Shown: positions 15,656 to 24,580 of the stretch, in pieces
Position numbering within the stretch: position 1 is the stretch's first letter
Layout of the letters: each line of letters starts with the position of its first letter
NCBI GenBank assembly: GCA_035547515.1
Contig: DASZUS010000056.1
Span: 62,001 to 126,000, forward strand
Source of the DNA: DASZTV01 sp035547515
GTDB lineage: Bacteria > Actinomycetota > Actinomycetes > JAFAQI01
Length of the DNA stretch: 64,000 nt
Direction of reading: 5' to 3'
Position numbers and translations under genes: made by a program
The notes under the pieces: model-generated
Told to the model about the DNA's origin: nothing
Databases searched by the model: none
What the model saw: only the letters and a program-made list of their open reading frames with translations

Positions 15656-17487
15656 TGCACTTCGACGACGGGGTGTCCCAGCTCGCCCCGGTCAGCCTCG
15701 CCGTACCGATCGTGGCGTGCTGCCTGTTGCTCGCGATCGGCCGCCGCGCATCACGCGGCGTCACCAACGGTGTCGCAATCAGCGGGGCGCTGGCGGTCGC
15801 CGGGACCGACGTGGCCCTGTACGCCGCAAGCGGCAGCCGCGTCATCAACTGGGTCGGCCACTGGTTGCCCGGCAGGGGGCATCCGGTCGGGATCGTCTTG
15901 GTGGTCGATCGCACGGGCGCAGGCATCGCGCTGCTCGCCGCCGTACTGATGGTGCTGGCACTGGTCTACTCCGCGAAGTACTTCGACACGGCTGATGCGC
16001 ACTACCAGTGCCTGATGCTGCTGTTCCTCGCCGGGATGAACGGCTTCGCCCTCACCGGCGACCTGTTCGACATGTTCGTCTTCTTCGAGCTGATGGGCGC
16101 CGCGGCGTACGCGCTCACGGGTTTCAAGGTTGAGGACCGGACGTCGTTGCAGGGCGCCCTCAACTTCGGCATCGTCAACTCCCTCGGCGCCTACCTCACG
16201 CTGATGGGCATCGGCCTGCTGTACGCCCGCACCAGCCAGCTCGGGCTGGCGCAGATCGGCACGGCGCTCGACCATCGGTCCCCCGACGCCCTGGTCGTCG
16301 TTGCGTTCGTGCTGGTGATGACCGGCTGGCTCGTCAAAGCCGCTGCGGTGCCGTTCCACTTCTGGCTCGACGACGCCCACGCCGCTGCCCCGGCCCCGGT
16401 GTGCATCCTGTTCTCGGGAGTGATGGTCGAGCTCGGGCTCTACGGCGTGCTCCGGGTCTACTGGACTTGCTTCGCCGGGACGATTCCGGCATCGGATGTA
16501 CGCCGTACGTTGCTCGTCATTGGTGCCGTAACGGCGCTCGTCGGCGCGGCCATGTGTCTGGCCCAGCGCCATCTGAAGCGGCTGCTGGCCTTCTCGACGA
16601 TCGCGCACATGGGGCTGTTCATGTGCGCGGCAGGGACCATGGACGGCACGGGGGTGACGGGTGCGGCGGTCTACGTGGTCGGCCACGCCGGCGCGAAGTG
16701 CGCGCTGTTCCTCCTCGCGGGGATCCTGCTCAACAGGTACGGCAGTGTCGATGAGGTCACGCTGCACGGCAAGGCTCGTGATGCGCCGGTGCTCGGCGCG
16801 CTGTTCGGACTCGGCACGCTCGCGCTGGCCGGCATGCCGCCGTTCGGCAGCGGGCTGGGAAAGGCGGTGGGCGAGGACGCGCTGAGCTCCTCGGGGTACT
16901 GGTTCGGCCCGGTGCTGTTCGTCGCGGTGTCGGCCATCACGGGTGGCGCGGCGCTGCGCGCGGGCGGCCGGATGTTCCTCGGACTCGGGCCGAAACCCTT
17001 CGAGGACGAGGAGCAGACCACCGGCGACGAAGAGCAACCGGAGACGGCGGAGCGGATCACGCGCCTGCCGGCAAGCCTGGTCGGCCCGATCGTCGTGCTG
17101 CTCGCGGGTTGCGCAGCGCTGGGGCTCGTGCCTTCGGCGGCGCATGCCATCGGCAGCGGCGTCGAGCGCTTGCTCGACCATGGCGGCTACGAGGCGCAGG
17201 TTCTGCGGCACGTCGCGCCCCAGCCGGCGCCCCCGCCGGAGGACATCGACTGGTCGACTACCGGCGTCCTGCTGGGGCTCCTGTCAGCCGCACTCGCCGT
17301 GGTCACCGCGATCGCCGGCTGGTACGCCGAGCCGATCCAGCGCCGCGCAGGTGCCTTCCTGAAGCCGTTCCAGCGCTGCCTGGCCGGGCTGCGGGCGCTG
17401 CACTCGGGCCACGTCGGCGACTACGTGGCCTGGCTGATGGTCGGCGTCGTGGTCCTGACCGCAATCGTCGGGCTGCCGTTGCGCTGA
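15655..17487 (+). CDS. mrpD: MrpD/MbhH (NuoN/M-like) antiporter subunit
   Basis: A 610-residue, roughly 14-helix member of the proton-pumping Nuo L/M/N family, the ion-moving subunit of the complex. Key residues are kept: E145 in FVFFELMGAAAY (helix 5), K228 in WLVKAAAVPFHFW (helix 7), and K308 in HLKRLLAFSTIAHMG (helix 10 region). The end carries a cytoplasmic insert rich in Glu (residues ~442-465) before the last helices. No second large subunit of this type (MrpA N-terminal half) is present, so this is the only antiporter-like pump of the cluster. Confidence 0.9.
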   Translation: MHFDDGVSQLAPVSLAVPIVACCLLLAIGRRASRGVTNGVAISGALAVAGTDVALYAASGSRVINWVGHWLPGRGHPVGIVLVVDRTGAGIALLAAVLMVLALVYSAKYFDTADAHYQCLMLLFLAGMNGFALTGDLFDMFVFFELMGAAAYALTGFKVEDRTSLQGALNFGIVNSLGAYLTLMGIGLLYARTSQLGLAQIGTALDHRSPDALVVVAFVLVMTGWLVKAAAVPFHFWLDDAHAAAPAPVCILFSGVMVELGLYGVLRVYWTCFAGTIPASDVRRTLLVIGAVTALVGAAMCLAQRHLKRLLAFSTIAHMGLFMCAAGTMDGTGVTGAAVYVVGHAGAKCALFLLAGILLNRYGSVDEVTLHGKARDAPVLGALFGLGTLALAGMPPFGSGLGKAVGEDALSSSGYWFGPVLFVAVSAITGGAALRAGGRMFLGLGPKPFEDEEQTTGDEEQPETAERITRLPASLVGPIVVLLAGCAALGLVPSAAHAIGSGVERLLDHGGYEAQVLRHVAPQPAPPPEDIDWSTTGVLLGLLSAALAVVTAIAGWYAEPIQRRAGAFLKPFQRCLAGLRALHSGHVGDYVAWLMVGVVVLTAIVGLPLR

Positions 17488-17568
17488 CAGGTCGCGTCGA
17501 ACCTGATGCCACGCAGTTTTCCTTGGGCAGGGAGGGGTAGCGCGAGGCTGAAAGGACGCGGTGACGGC

Positions 17569-17862
17569 ATGGTCGAGCAGCGGGACGTGGTCGAGCTCAT
17601 CAGGCAGAACCACACGTACGAGGAGGCCGCGGACCGGCTCGGGATCCCGCCCGGACGGGCGTACCTGATCGCCACGGGGGTTCCTGCCGACAGCAGCGAT
17701 GGCCTGTCCAGCGAAGACCTCCAGCGCCCCGGCCTGCTCCCCGCCGCACAGCAACTTGCGAATCCGCGTACGGAGCAGCCCGACCGGTCCGCCCACGTCC
17801 GCGAGTTCCTTGCGCAGCGAGCGAGGAGCGATTCGCAGATGCAAGCGGCGGCAAAGGGATGA
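17569..17862 (+). CDS. Small HTH-like protein coupled to formate dehydrogenase
   Basis: A 97-residue soluble protein. ATG 17569 follows AAAGGA; the upstream open frame is not used. The core VVELIRQNHTYEEAADRLGI, then PPGRAYLIATGVPAD, reads like a helix-turn-helix of the Sigma70-region-4/homeodomain type, followed by a disordered Ser/Gln-rich part. Its stop overlaps the start of the formate dehydrogenase gene (ATGA), so it is made with that enzyme. It could be a dedicated regulator or an assembly factor; I recall similar small genes before actinobacterial formate dehydrogenases but cannot verify. Confidence 0.65.
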   Translation: MVEQRDVVELIRQNHTYEEAADRLGIPPGRAYLIATGVPADSSDGLSSEDLQRPGLLPAAQQLANPRTEQPDRSAHVREFLAQRARSDSQMQAAAKG

Positions 17863-20800
17863 CCGATCTCGGTTGGCCGGTGCTGCGACAGCTCCTCGGC
17901 CCCGACCGCACCGCCCGCGGATCTGCGGCCGCGTCGGCGCGGTCCCGCAGCCTGCGGGCGCGAACCGCGACCGCCGACAAGGTCGTGAAGTCGGTCTGCC
18001 CCTACTGCGGCGTGGGCTGCGGCCAGAACGTGTACGTGAAGGACGGCCAGGTCGTCCAGATCGAGGGAGACCCGGACTCGGCGATCAGCCGCGGCCGCCT
18101 CTGCCCCAAGGGATCAGCCAGCCTGCAGCTGACCACAGGCGATGCCCGCCTTCACCAAGTCCTCTACCGCCGCCCCTACGCGGCGGACTGGGAGCCGCTC
18201 GACCTGGACACCGCGATGGACATGATCGCCGACCGGGTGATCGCGACTCGCCGGGAGACCTTCGAGTGGGAACACGAAGGCAAGCGCACCCGACGGACGA
18301 TGGGCATCGCCCACCTGGGCGGAGCGACCCTGGACAACGAAGAGAACTACCTGATCAAGAAGCTGTGGACGTCGCTGGGAATCGTTCAGATCGAGAACCA
18401 GGCGCGCGTCTGCCACTCCTCGACGGTCGCCGGGCTCGGTACGTCGTTCGGCCGCGGCGGAGCGACGACTTGCATGCAGGACCTGCAGAACTCCGACTGC
18501 ATCATCATCGAGGGCTCCAACTTCGCCGAGGCACACCCAGTGGGCTTCCAGTGGGTGATGGAGGCCCGCGCGCGCGGCGCGAAGATGATCCACGTCGACC
18601 CGCACTTCAGCCGGACGAGCGCGCTCGCCGATCTGTTCGTGCCGATCCGCGCCGGCACCGACATCGCCTTCCTCGGCGGCGTCATCAACTACGTCCTCGA
18701 CAACGACAAGTGGTTCCACGACTACGTGGTCCGCTACACCAACGCATCGACGATCATCGACGACGAGTTCGCCGACACCGAGGACCTCGCCGGCATGTTC
18801 TCAGGATTCGACCGCGACGAGCGCAAGTACGACTTCCAGACGTGGCAGTACCGCTCGGACGACAGCAACGACAGCAATGACAGCGGTGACAGCGACGACG
18901 CGGACAGCACCCGGCCCTTGAACCACCGCTCGAGCGGAGCGGTACGAAGCTCCGGTCGAGGCGAGTCGCACGGTTCCGGCGGAGCCGCGATCTCGACGAA
19001 GGAGCCGCCGCGCGACGAGACCCTGCAGCACCCGCAATGCGTCTTCCAGATCCTGCGCCGCCACTACGCCCGCTACACGCCGGAGATGGTGGAACGGGTG
19101 TGCGGCACCCCGAAGGAGATCTTCGCCGAGGCCTGCCGGCTGATCACGGACAACTCCGGACCGGACCGGACGACCGCCTTTGCCTATGCAGTGGGGTGGA
19201 CGCAGCACACCGTCGGCGCGCAGTACATCCGGGCGGCATCGGTCCTCCAGCTCCTGCTCGGCAACATCGGGCGTCCCGGCGGCGGCATCCAGGCGCTGCG
19301 CGGTCACGCCAGCATCCAGGGTTCGAGCGACATCCCCACGCTGTTCAACCTGCTCCCGGGATATCTCGCGATGCCACATGCCGAGGAGCACCACAACCTC
19401 GACGACTTCGTGGAAGCCGACCGCCACGACAAGGGGTTCTGGGCCAACATGCGCGAGTACGCGGTCAGCCTCCTCAAGGCCTGGTGGGGTCCGGCCGCGA
19501 CGCCGGACAACGACTTCTGCTTCGACTACCTGCCGCGCCTGACCGGCGACCACTCGACGTACCAGACCGTCCTGGAGCAGATCGAAGGCCGCTGCAAGGG
19601 CTACTTCCTGATGGGAGAGAACCCCGCCGTCGGATCGGCGAACACGCGCATGCAGCGACTCGGCATGGCGAATCTCGACTGGCTGGTCGTGCGCGACTTC
19701 TCCCTCATCGAGAGCGCCACCTGGTGGAAGGACGGTCGGGAGATCCAGACCGGCGAGCTCGTCACCGAGCAGATCGCCACCGAGGTGTTCTTCCTGCCCG
19801 CCGCGTCACACACGGAGAAGGACGGCAGCTTCACCAACACCAACCGGCTGCTGCAGTGGCATCACGCGGCGAAGGAGCCCGACGGCGACGCGCGCAGCGA
19901 CCTGTGGTTCGTCTACCACCTGGGCCGGCGCATCCGGGAGAAGCTCGCGGGGTCGAGCGACCCGATGGACCGGCCCGTACTCGACCTGACCTGGGACTAC
20001 CCGGTAGAAGGCTCGCACGACGAGCCCAGCGCCGACTGCGTGCTGGCAGAGATCAACGGCTTCGACGCGCAGGGCGAGCCGCTGACGGCGTACACCCAGC
20101 TCGAGGCGGATGGCTCGACCGCATGCGGCTGCTGGATCTACTGCGGTGTGTACGCCGACGGCGTCAACCAGGCGGCCCGCCGGGAGCCATGGCGCAACCA
20201 GAACTGGCTCGGCACGAAGTGGGGTTGGGCTTGGCCGGCCGACCGCCGAATCCTCTACAACCGCGCCTCCGCGGACCCCGACGGCAAGCCGTGGAGCGAC
20301 CGCAAGGCGCTGGTGTGGTGGGACGCGGAGGCCGGGAAGTGGGACGGGCACGACGTACCCGACTTCGTGCCGGACAAGTCGCCCGCCTACGTGCCCGACG
20401 AGGACGCCGACGGCCCCGACGCTCTTGCCGGCGACGACCCGTTCATCATGCAGGCCGACGGGAAGGGCTGGTTGTACGTGCCGTCCGGCCTCGTCGACGG
20501 CCCGCTGCCCGCCCACTACGAGCCGCAGGAGTCGCCGGTCGACAACCCGCTCTACGCCCAGCAGGCCAGCCCGTCACGGAAGCTGATCCAGCACGTCGAC
20601 AACCAGTTCAGCCCGTCCGGCACCCAGCCGGGGGCGGACGTCTACCCGTTCGTGCTCACGACCTACCGCCTCACCGAGCACTTCACCGCCGGCGGGATGA
20701 GCCGATGGCAGCCCTACCTCGCCGAGCTTCAGCCAGAGCTGTTCTGCGAGGTCTCCCCCGAGCTGGCCGAGTACCGGCAGCTGGAGCACAACGGCTGGGC

Positions 20801-21119
20801 GACGGTGATCAGCGCCCGGCACGCGATCGAGGCGCGGGTCCACGTCACCGATCGGATGAGCCCGCTGGTCGTTGACGGCCGCGTTGTCCACCAGATCGGG
20901 ATGCCCTTCCACTGGGGCCCCAACGGCTACGCCAAGGGGGACGCGGTCAACGAGCTCGTCGCGATGGCGCTGGACCCCAACGTGCACATCCAGGAGGACA
21001 AGGCCTTGCAGGTGGACATCCGACCCGGTCGCCGCCCTCGCGGTCCCGCGCTCCTCGACCTGGTGGAGGAGCACCGCCGCCGGGCGGGCGTCACCGTCGA
21101 CACCGGGCACGGCATCTGA
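17859..21119 (+). CDS. fdh: Formate dehydrogenase, molybdopterin alpha subunit
   Basis: A 1,086-residue member of the Mo/W-bis-MGD oxidoreductases, type FdnG/FdoG. N-terminal [4Fe-4S] ligands C47, C50, C54 and C82 (CPYCGVGC ... LCPKG), then the active-site Cys185 in QARVCHSSTVAGLG, directly replacing the selenocysteine of E. coli FdnG (codon TGC, no TGA). The fold continues with GSNFAEAHPVGF and the C-terminal cofactor-binding domain (RLTEHFTAGGMSRW). No Tat signal is visible, so it should be cytoplasmic. A Ser/Asp-rich low-complexity insert occupies residues ~333-380. It oxidises formate to CO2 (or the reverse) and passes electrons to the next gene product. Confidence 0.95.
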   Translation: MTDLGWPVLRQLLGPDRTARGSAAASARSRSLRARTATADKVVKSVCPYCGVGCGQNVYVKDGQVVQIEGDPDSAISRGRLCPKGSASLQLTTGDARLHQVLYRRPYAADWEPLDLDTAMDMIADRVIATRRETFEWEHEGKRTRRTMGIAHLGGATLDNEENYLIKKLWTSLGIVQIENQARVCHSSTVAGLGTSFGRGGATTCMQDLQNSDCIIIEGSNFAEAHPVGFQWVMEARARGAKMIHVDPHFSRTSALADLFVPIRAGTDIAFLGGVINYVLDNDKWFHDYVVRYTNASTIIDDEFADTEDLAGMFSGFDRDERKYDFQTWQYRSDDSNDSNDSGDSDDADSTRPLNHRSSGAVRSSGRGESHGSGGAAISTKEPPRDETLQHPQCVFQILRRHYARYTPEMVERVCGTPKEIFAEACRLITDNSGPDRTTAFAYAVGWTQHTVGAQYIRAASVLQLLLGNIGRPGGGIQALRGHASIQGSSDIPTLFNLLPGYLAMPHAEEHHNLDDFVEADRHDKGFWANMREYAVSLLKAWWGPAATPDNDFCFDYLPRLTGDHSTYQTVLEQIEGRCKGYFLMGENPAVGSANTRMQRLGMANLDWLVVRDFSLIESATWWKDGREIQTGELVTEQIATEVFFLPAASHTEKDGSFTNTNRLLQWHHAAKEPDGDARSDLWFVYHLGRRIREKLAGSSDPMDRPVLDLTWDYPVEGSHDEPSADCVLAEINGFDAQGEPLTAYTQLEADGSTACGCWIYCGVYADGVNQAARREPWRNQNWLGTKWGWAWPADRRILYNRASADPDGKPWSDRKALVWWDAEAGKWDGHDVPDFVPDKSPAYVPDEDADGPDALAGDDPFIMQADGKGWLYVPSGLVDGPLPAHYEPQESPVDNPLYAQQASPSRKLIQHVDNQFSPSGTQPGADVYPFVLTTYRLTEHFTAGGMSRWQPYLAELQPELFCEVSPELAEYRQLEHNGWATVISARHAIEARVHVTDRMSPLVVDGRVVHQIGMPFHWGPNGYAKGDAVNELVAMALDPNVHIQEDKALQVDIRPGRRPRGPALLDLVEEHRRRAGVTVDTGHGI

Positions 21120-21955
21120 TGCCCGCGGGCCACGGTGTCGAGGCCGCCACGCAGGACCCGGCTGGGATCTCCGGCTGGCTCGACCACCCGCCGCGGATGG
21201 GGTTCTTCACCGACACCTCGGTCTGCATCGGCTGCAAGGCCTGCGAGGTGGCGTGCAAGGAGTGGAACCAGGTCCCCGAGGACGGCCTGAACCTCACCGG
21301 GATGTCGTTCGACAACACCGCCGGCCTGGGAGCGGACACCTGGCGCCACGTCGCCTTCATCGAACGCGCTGAGACCGACAGCGACGCCGGCTTCCGGTGG
21401 CTGATGTCCTCGGACGTCTGCAAGCACTGCACCGAGGCGGCCTGTCTCGACGTGTGTCCCACCGGAGCGATCTTCCGCACCGAGTTCGGCACGGTCGTCG
21501 TACAGGAAGACGTCTGCAATGGGTGCGGCTACTGCGTGCCGGCCTGCCCGTACGGCGTGCTGGACAAGCGAGAGGGCGACGGCCGGATCTTCAAGTGCAC
21601 GCTCTGCTACGACCGGTTGAGCGACGGCCAGGAGCCGGCATGCGCGAAGGCCTGCCCCACCGACTCGATCCAGTTCGGCCCGCTCGACGAGCTGCGGGAG
21701 CGAGCCCAGGGCAAGCTGGACCAGCTCGTCGAGGCCGGCCACCCCGGCGCCCAGCTCTACGGCGCCGATCCCGGCGACGGCGTCGGCGGCGCCGGCGCCT
21801 TCTTCCTGCTCCTCGACGAGCCCGAGGTCTACGGGCTGCCGCCGGACCCGGTCGTCACGACCCGCCACCTCGGTGAGATGTGGCGCTCGGCCGGCCTCGC
21901 GGCCGCCGCCCTCGGCGCCGGAATCATCGGCGCGTTCGTGGGCAGCCGGCGATGA
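21119..21955 (+). CDS. Four-cluster ferredoxin-type beta subunit
   Basis: A 278-residue electron-transfer protein of the FdnH/HybA type. Four cysteine groups for [4Fe-4S] clusters are complete: CIGCKACEVACK (C36 on), CKHCTEAACLDVCP, CNGCGYCVPACP, and CTLCYDRL with the closing CAKACP. A single C-terminal membrane helix (AGLAAAALGAGIIGAFVG) anchors it. Starts with a 1-nt overlap to the alpha subunit. It wires the alpha subunit to the membrane subunit that follows. Confidence 0.94.
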   Translation: MPAGHGVEAATQDPAGISGWLDHPPRMGFFTDTSVCIGCKACEVACKEWNQVPEDGLNLTGMSFDNTAGLGADTWRHVAFIERAETDSDAGFRWLMSSDVCKHCTEAACLDVCPTGAIFRTEFGTVVVQEDVCNGCGYCVPACPYGVLDKREGDGRIFKCTLCYDRLSDGQEPACAKACPTDSIQFGPLDELRERAQGKLDQLVEAGHPGAQLYGADPGDGVGGAGAFFLLLDEPEVYGLPPDPVVTTRHLGEMWRSAGLAAAALGAGIIGAFVGSRR

Positions 21956-22965
21956 ACCAGACCAGGATCACCACCGAGGGGCTGACGAACGCGCGGCCCG
22001 GCCGCGAGGCGCCTCCGGGCTCTGGGAGGCCGACCGGTTCGGCGGATCGAGAGCGACGGCGCGGTTCCCGTCGCCGCAGGCCAGCTGAGGCCTTTCGCTC
22101 CTATTACGGCCTACCCGTCCTCAACCCGCCGGTGTGGGAGGCCCGGGAGATCGCCGGGTACTTCTTCCTCGGCGGGCTCGCTGGCGCCAGCTCCGTCGTT
22201 GCAGCCATCGCCCAGCGCACCGGCCAACGCAGCGTCGTCGCCCCGGCGAAGGTCGCTGCGGCAGGCGCGGTGACGCTCTCACTCGCGGCACTCGTCAAGG
22301 ACCTCGGGCGTCCGACGCGGGCCCTGAACATGTTGCGAGTGCTGAAGCCGACCTCCCCGATGAGCGTCGGGACCTGGGTCCTGTCGTGTTACGCGCCCGC
22401 AGCCATCGGGGCCGCCGGCAGCGAGCTCACCGGCCTGCTGCCTGCGGTCGGCGCGACAGCCACGGGAGTCGCCGCGGCGCTCGGCCCCGCCGTCGCGTCG
22501 TACACCGCCGTACTGATCTCTGACACGGCTGTGCCCGCCTGGCATGACGCGCGGCGCGAGATGCCCGCGGTGTTCGTGTCCTCCGCGGCGAGCGCGGCAG
22601 CCGGCGTCGGCCTGCTTGCGTGCCGCGACAGCGACGCGATTCCACTCCGCCGCCTCGCGATCGGGTCAGCGGCAGCGGAGATCGTGGCTGAGCAGGTCAT
22701 GGAGCGCCGCCTCGACCCGGCAGTCGCGAAGGCCTACCACGAGCCGAAGCCGGAAAAGCTTCTGCGGGCCAGCCGGACGCTGTCTGCCTTCGGTGCCGCG
22801 GTGGCTCTCCTCGCCGGCCACCATCGAGTGGGCCGGCGTGTCGCCGGCACCGCACTGATCGCAGCTTCGGCGCTCACCCGGTTCGGCATCTTCCACGCCG
22901 GGATGGCGTCAGCGCGCGATCCCGAGGCCACGATCGGCCCGCAGCGCGCGCGCCTGGCGAGCTGA
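21952..22965 (+). CDS. nrfD: NrfD/PsrC-like membrane subunit
   Basis: A 337-residue protein. An Arg-rich N-terminus (~45 residues) precedes a conserved entry YYGLPVLNPPVWEAREIAGY and eight or so helices; LVKDLGRPTRALNMLRVLKP with its Asp/Arg is the family motif. NrfD-type proteins either transfer electrons to quinone or couple to ion movement, and replace the haem-b gamma subunit of FdnGHI. Start overlaps the beta-subunit stop by 4 bp. ATG 21952 is used; no further genes of the complex follow before the antiporter. Confidence 0.88.
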   Translation: MNQTRITTEGLTNARPGREAPPGSGRPTGSADRERRRGSRRRRPAEAFRSYYGLPVLNPPVWEAREIAGYFFLGGLAGASSVVAAIAQRTGQRSVVAPAKVAAAGAVTLSLAALVKDLGRPTRALNMLRVLKPTSPMSVGTWVLSCYAPAAIGAAGSELTGLLPAVGATATGVAAALGPAVASYTAVLISDTAVPAWHDARREMPAVFVSSAASAAAGVGLLACRDSDAIPLRRLAIGSAAAEIVAEQVMERRLDPAVAKAYHEPKPEKLLRASRTLSAFGAAVALLAGHHRVGRRVAGTALIAASALTRFGIFHAGMASARDPEATIGPQRARLAS

Positions 22966-23073
22966 CGGCCAAGCCTCATCCCCCACCCGAGGGCGGAGGC
23001 AGCATAGGTTTGCATCGGTGAGCCGGGAAGCCTGGTCGGCAAGTGAAGTTGTCGACGAGGCAGGAAGGTTCAC
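22966..23073 (+). other. Leader of the antiporter gene, possibly structured
   Basis: A 108-nt non-coding stretch. TTTGC (23009 region) can pair with GCAAG (23038 region), enclosing GCCGGGAAGCCTGGTCGGC in which GCCG and CGGC can pair. This resembles a structured mRNA leader but matches no riboswitch consensus that I could confirm. A good Shine-Dalgarno AGGAAGG precedes the GTG start at 23074. Confidence 0.3.
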
Positions 23074-24540
23074 GTGAGGGACGCCGTCGGGTTCGGCTCG
23101 ATCGTGGCGCTTGCCGGGCTCGTCGGCCTTGCCGCAGTGCTGTCCAGCCACCTGAGCTCGCGTACCCGGATCCCTAGCCCGGCACTGTTCCTGGTTGGCG
23201 GCGCGATTGCCGCCAATGCGGTGAGCAACTTCCACGTGCCCTCCGAGCGACTCGTCGAGCGGGTCGTGACGGTCGCGGTAGCGCTGATCCTGTTCGACGG
23301 TGGCCTGCATCTGGGCTGGAACCGGCTGCGCCGTACCGCAGGAACGGTCCTGACTGTCGGCCTCGTTGGCACCCTGCTGACCGGCGCCGCGCTCGCCGTC
23401 GCCGCGCACCTCCTGCTCGACGTCTCGTGGTACCTGTCGCTGCTGGTGGGCACGGCACTCGCGCCGACCGACCCGGCAGTCGTCTTCTCGGTCTTGGGCA
23501 AACGGGAGATCTCCGGGTTGAGCGGCGCCCTGCTGGAAGGCGAGTCAGGGGCAAACGACCCCGTCGGGATCGCGCTGACGTCCGCACTGCTCGGCGCAGG
23601 AAGCGTGCAGGGCGGCGCTCTGGGCCATGCCGCCCTCGAGTTCGGCGAGCAGATCGTGATCGGGGCCGCCTTCGCCGCGGTCGGCGCGATCGCCCTGTTG
23701 TGGATGATGCGACGGGTGCCGCTCCCGAGTGAGGGCTTGTACCCCCTGCGCGTACTGGTGAGCGTCCTTCTGCTGTTCGGCCTCACCACGCTGGCCCACG
23801 GCTCGGGCTTCCTGGCCGTCTTCGGCGCCGGCATCGCGATCGGCGATGCCGGCGCGCCGTACAAGCGCGAGATCGTCCGGTTCCATTCGGCCTTGGCAAG
23901 CCTCGGCGAGATCGTGGCGTTCGTCATGCTCGGCTTGACGGTCAACTTCGACGAGATCAGTCGATCCGACGTGTGGCTGCCGGCGCTGGCGATCTGGGCG
24001 GTCCTCACGATCCTGATCCGGCCGGCCTTGGTCGGCCCGTGTCTGCTGCGCAGCCCGCTTCGCCCGGGGGAACGCGGCTTCGTCCTCTTTGCCGGGCTGA
24101 AGGGCGCCGTCCCCATCCTGCTGGGAAGCTTTCTGCTCTCAGAGCACGTCGCGCACGCGGGGCGTCTGTACGCGGTCATCCTCATCGTCGTCACGCTGTC
24201 GGTGCTGGTGCAGGGCGGCCTCGTGACCACCGTCGCACGTCTGGCTCACGTCCAGATGAGAGACGTCGAACCGGAACCGTGGAGCCTCGGCGTGCGCCTC
24301 CTCCACGAGCCGCAAGGCGCCCAGCTCCTGACCATCGCGCGAGGGTCTGCTGCGGATGGTCGGCGGATCGACGACTTCGACTCGATCGCCCCCGGTGTCT
24401 GGCTGAGCATGATCGTCCGTAACGGCCAGCTCCTGCCCATCGAAGACTCGACGGTGCTCACCGCAGGCGACGAGATCCTGGTGCTGGCAAGCCCCGACCA
24501 GGAAGCCGCGTTACGAAAAGCCGTCAGCCGTTCCAGATAG
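23074..24540 (+). CDS. Cation:proton antiporter (CPA1, NhaP2-like) with RCK-C domain
   Basis: A 488-residue protein: about 12 helices with ALAPTDPAVVFSVL and LLEGESGANDPVGIALTSAL, the latter holding the ion-binding Asn-Asp pair of CPA antiporters, then a C-terminal RCK_C (TrkA-C) regulatory domain from about residue 400 (WSLGVRLLHEPQGAQLLTIA ... DEILVLASPDQEAALRKAV). NhaP2-like members exchange K+ or Na+ for protons and are gated by nucleotides or ions through RCK_C. GTG 23074 with AGGAAGG. Same strand as the formate dehydrogenase genes but separated by 108 nt, so its transcription may be independent. Confidence 0.9.
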   Translation: MRDAVGFGSIVALAGLVGLAAVLSSHLSSRTRIPSPALFLVGGAIAANAVSNFHVPSERLVERVVTVAVALILFDGGLHLGWNRLRRTAGTVLTVGLVGTLLTGAALAVAAHLLLDVSWYLSLLVGTALAPTDPAVVFSVLGKREISGLSGALLEGESGANDPVGIALTSALLGAGSVQGGALGHAALEFGEQIVIGAAFAAVGAIALLWMMRRVPLPSEGLYPLRVLVSVLLLFGLTTLAHGSGFLAVFGAGIAIGDAGAPYKREIVRFHSALASLGEIVAFVMLGLTVNFDEISRSDVWLPALAIWAVLTILIRPALVGPCLLRSPLRPGERGFVLFAGLKGAVPILLGSFLLSEHVAHAGRLYAVILIVVTLSVLVQGGLVTTVARLAHVQMRDVEPEPWSLGVRLLHEPQGAQLLTIARGSAADGRRIDDFDSIAPGVWLSMIVRNGQLLPIEDSTVLTAGDEILVLASPDQEAALRKAVSRSR

Positions 24541-24580
24541 GTGGTCGCGGCAGTACCGGATCAGGCGGCACCCAGCACCG

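Noticed and set aside
15751..17211. Minus-strand open frame of 486 codons opposite mrpD
   Set aside because: Antisense shadow rich in Arg/Gln/Glu/His; mrpD has all conserved residues.
18411..18413. Selenocysteine at the FDH active site
   Set aside because: The codon is TGC, an ordinary cysteine; no TGA or SECIS is needed.
18860..18905. CRISPR or regulatory repeat array
   Set aside because: The short GACAGC-type repeats code for the Ser/Asp loop of formate dehydrogenase; no spacers exist.
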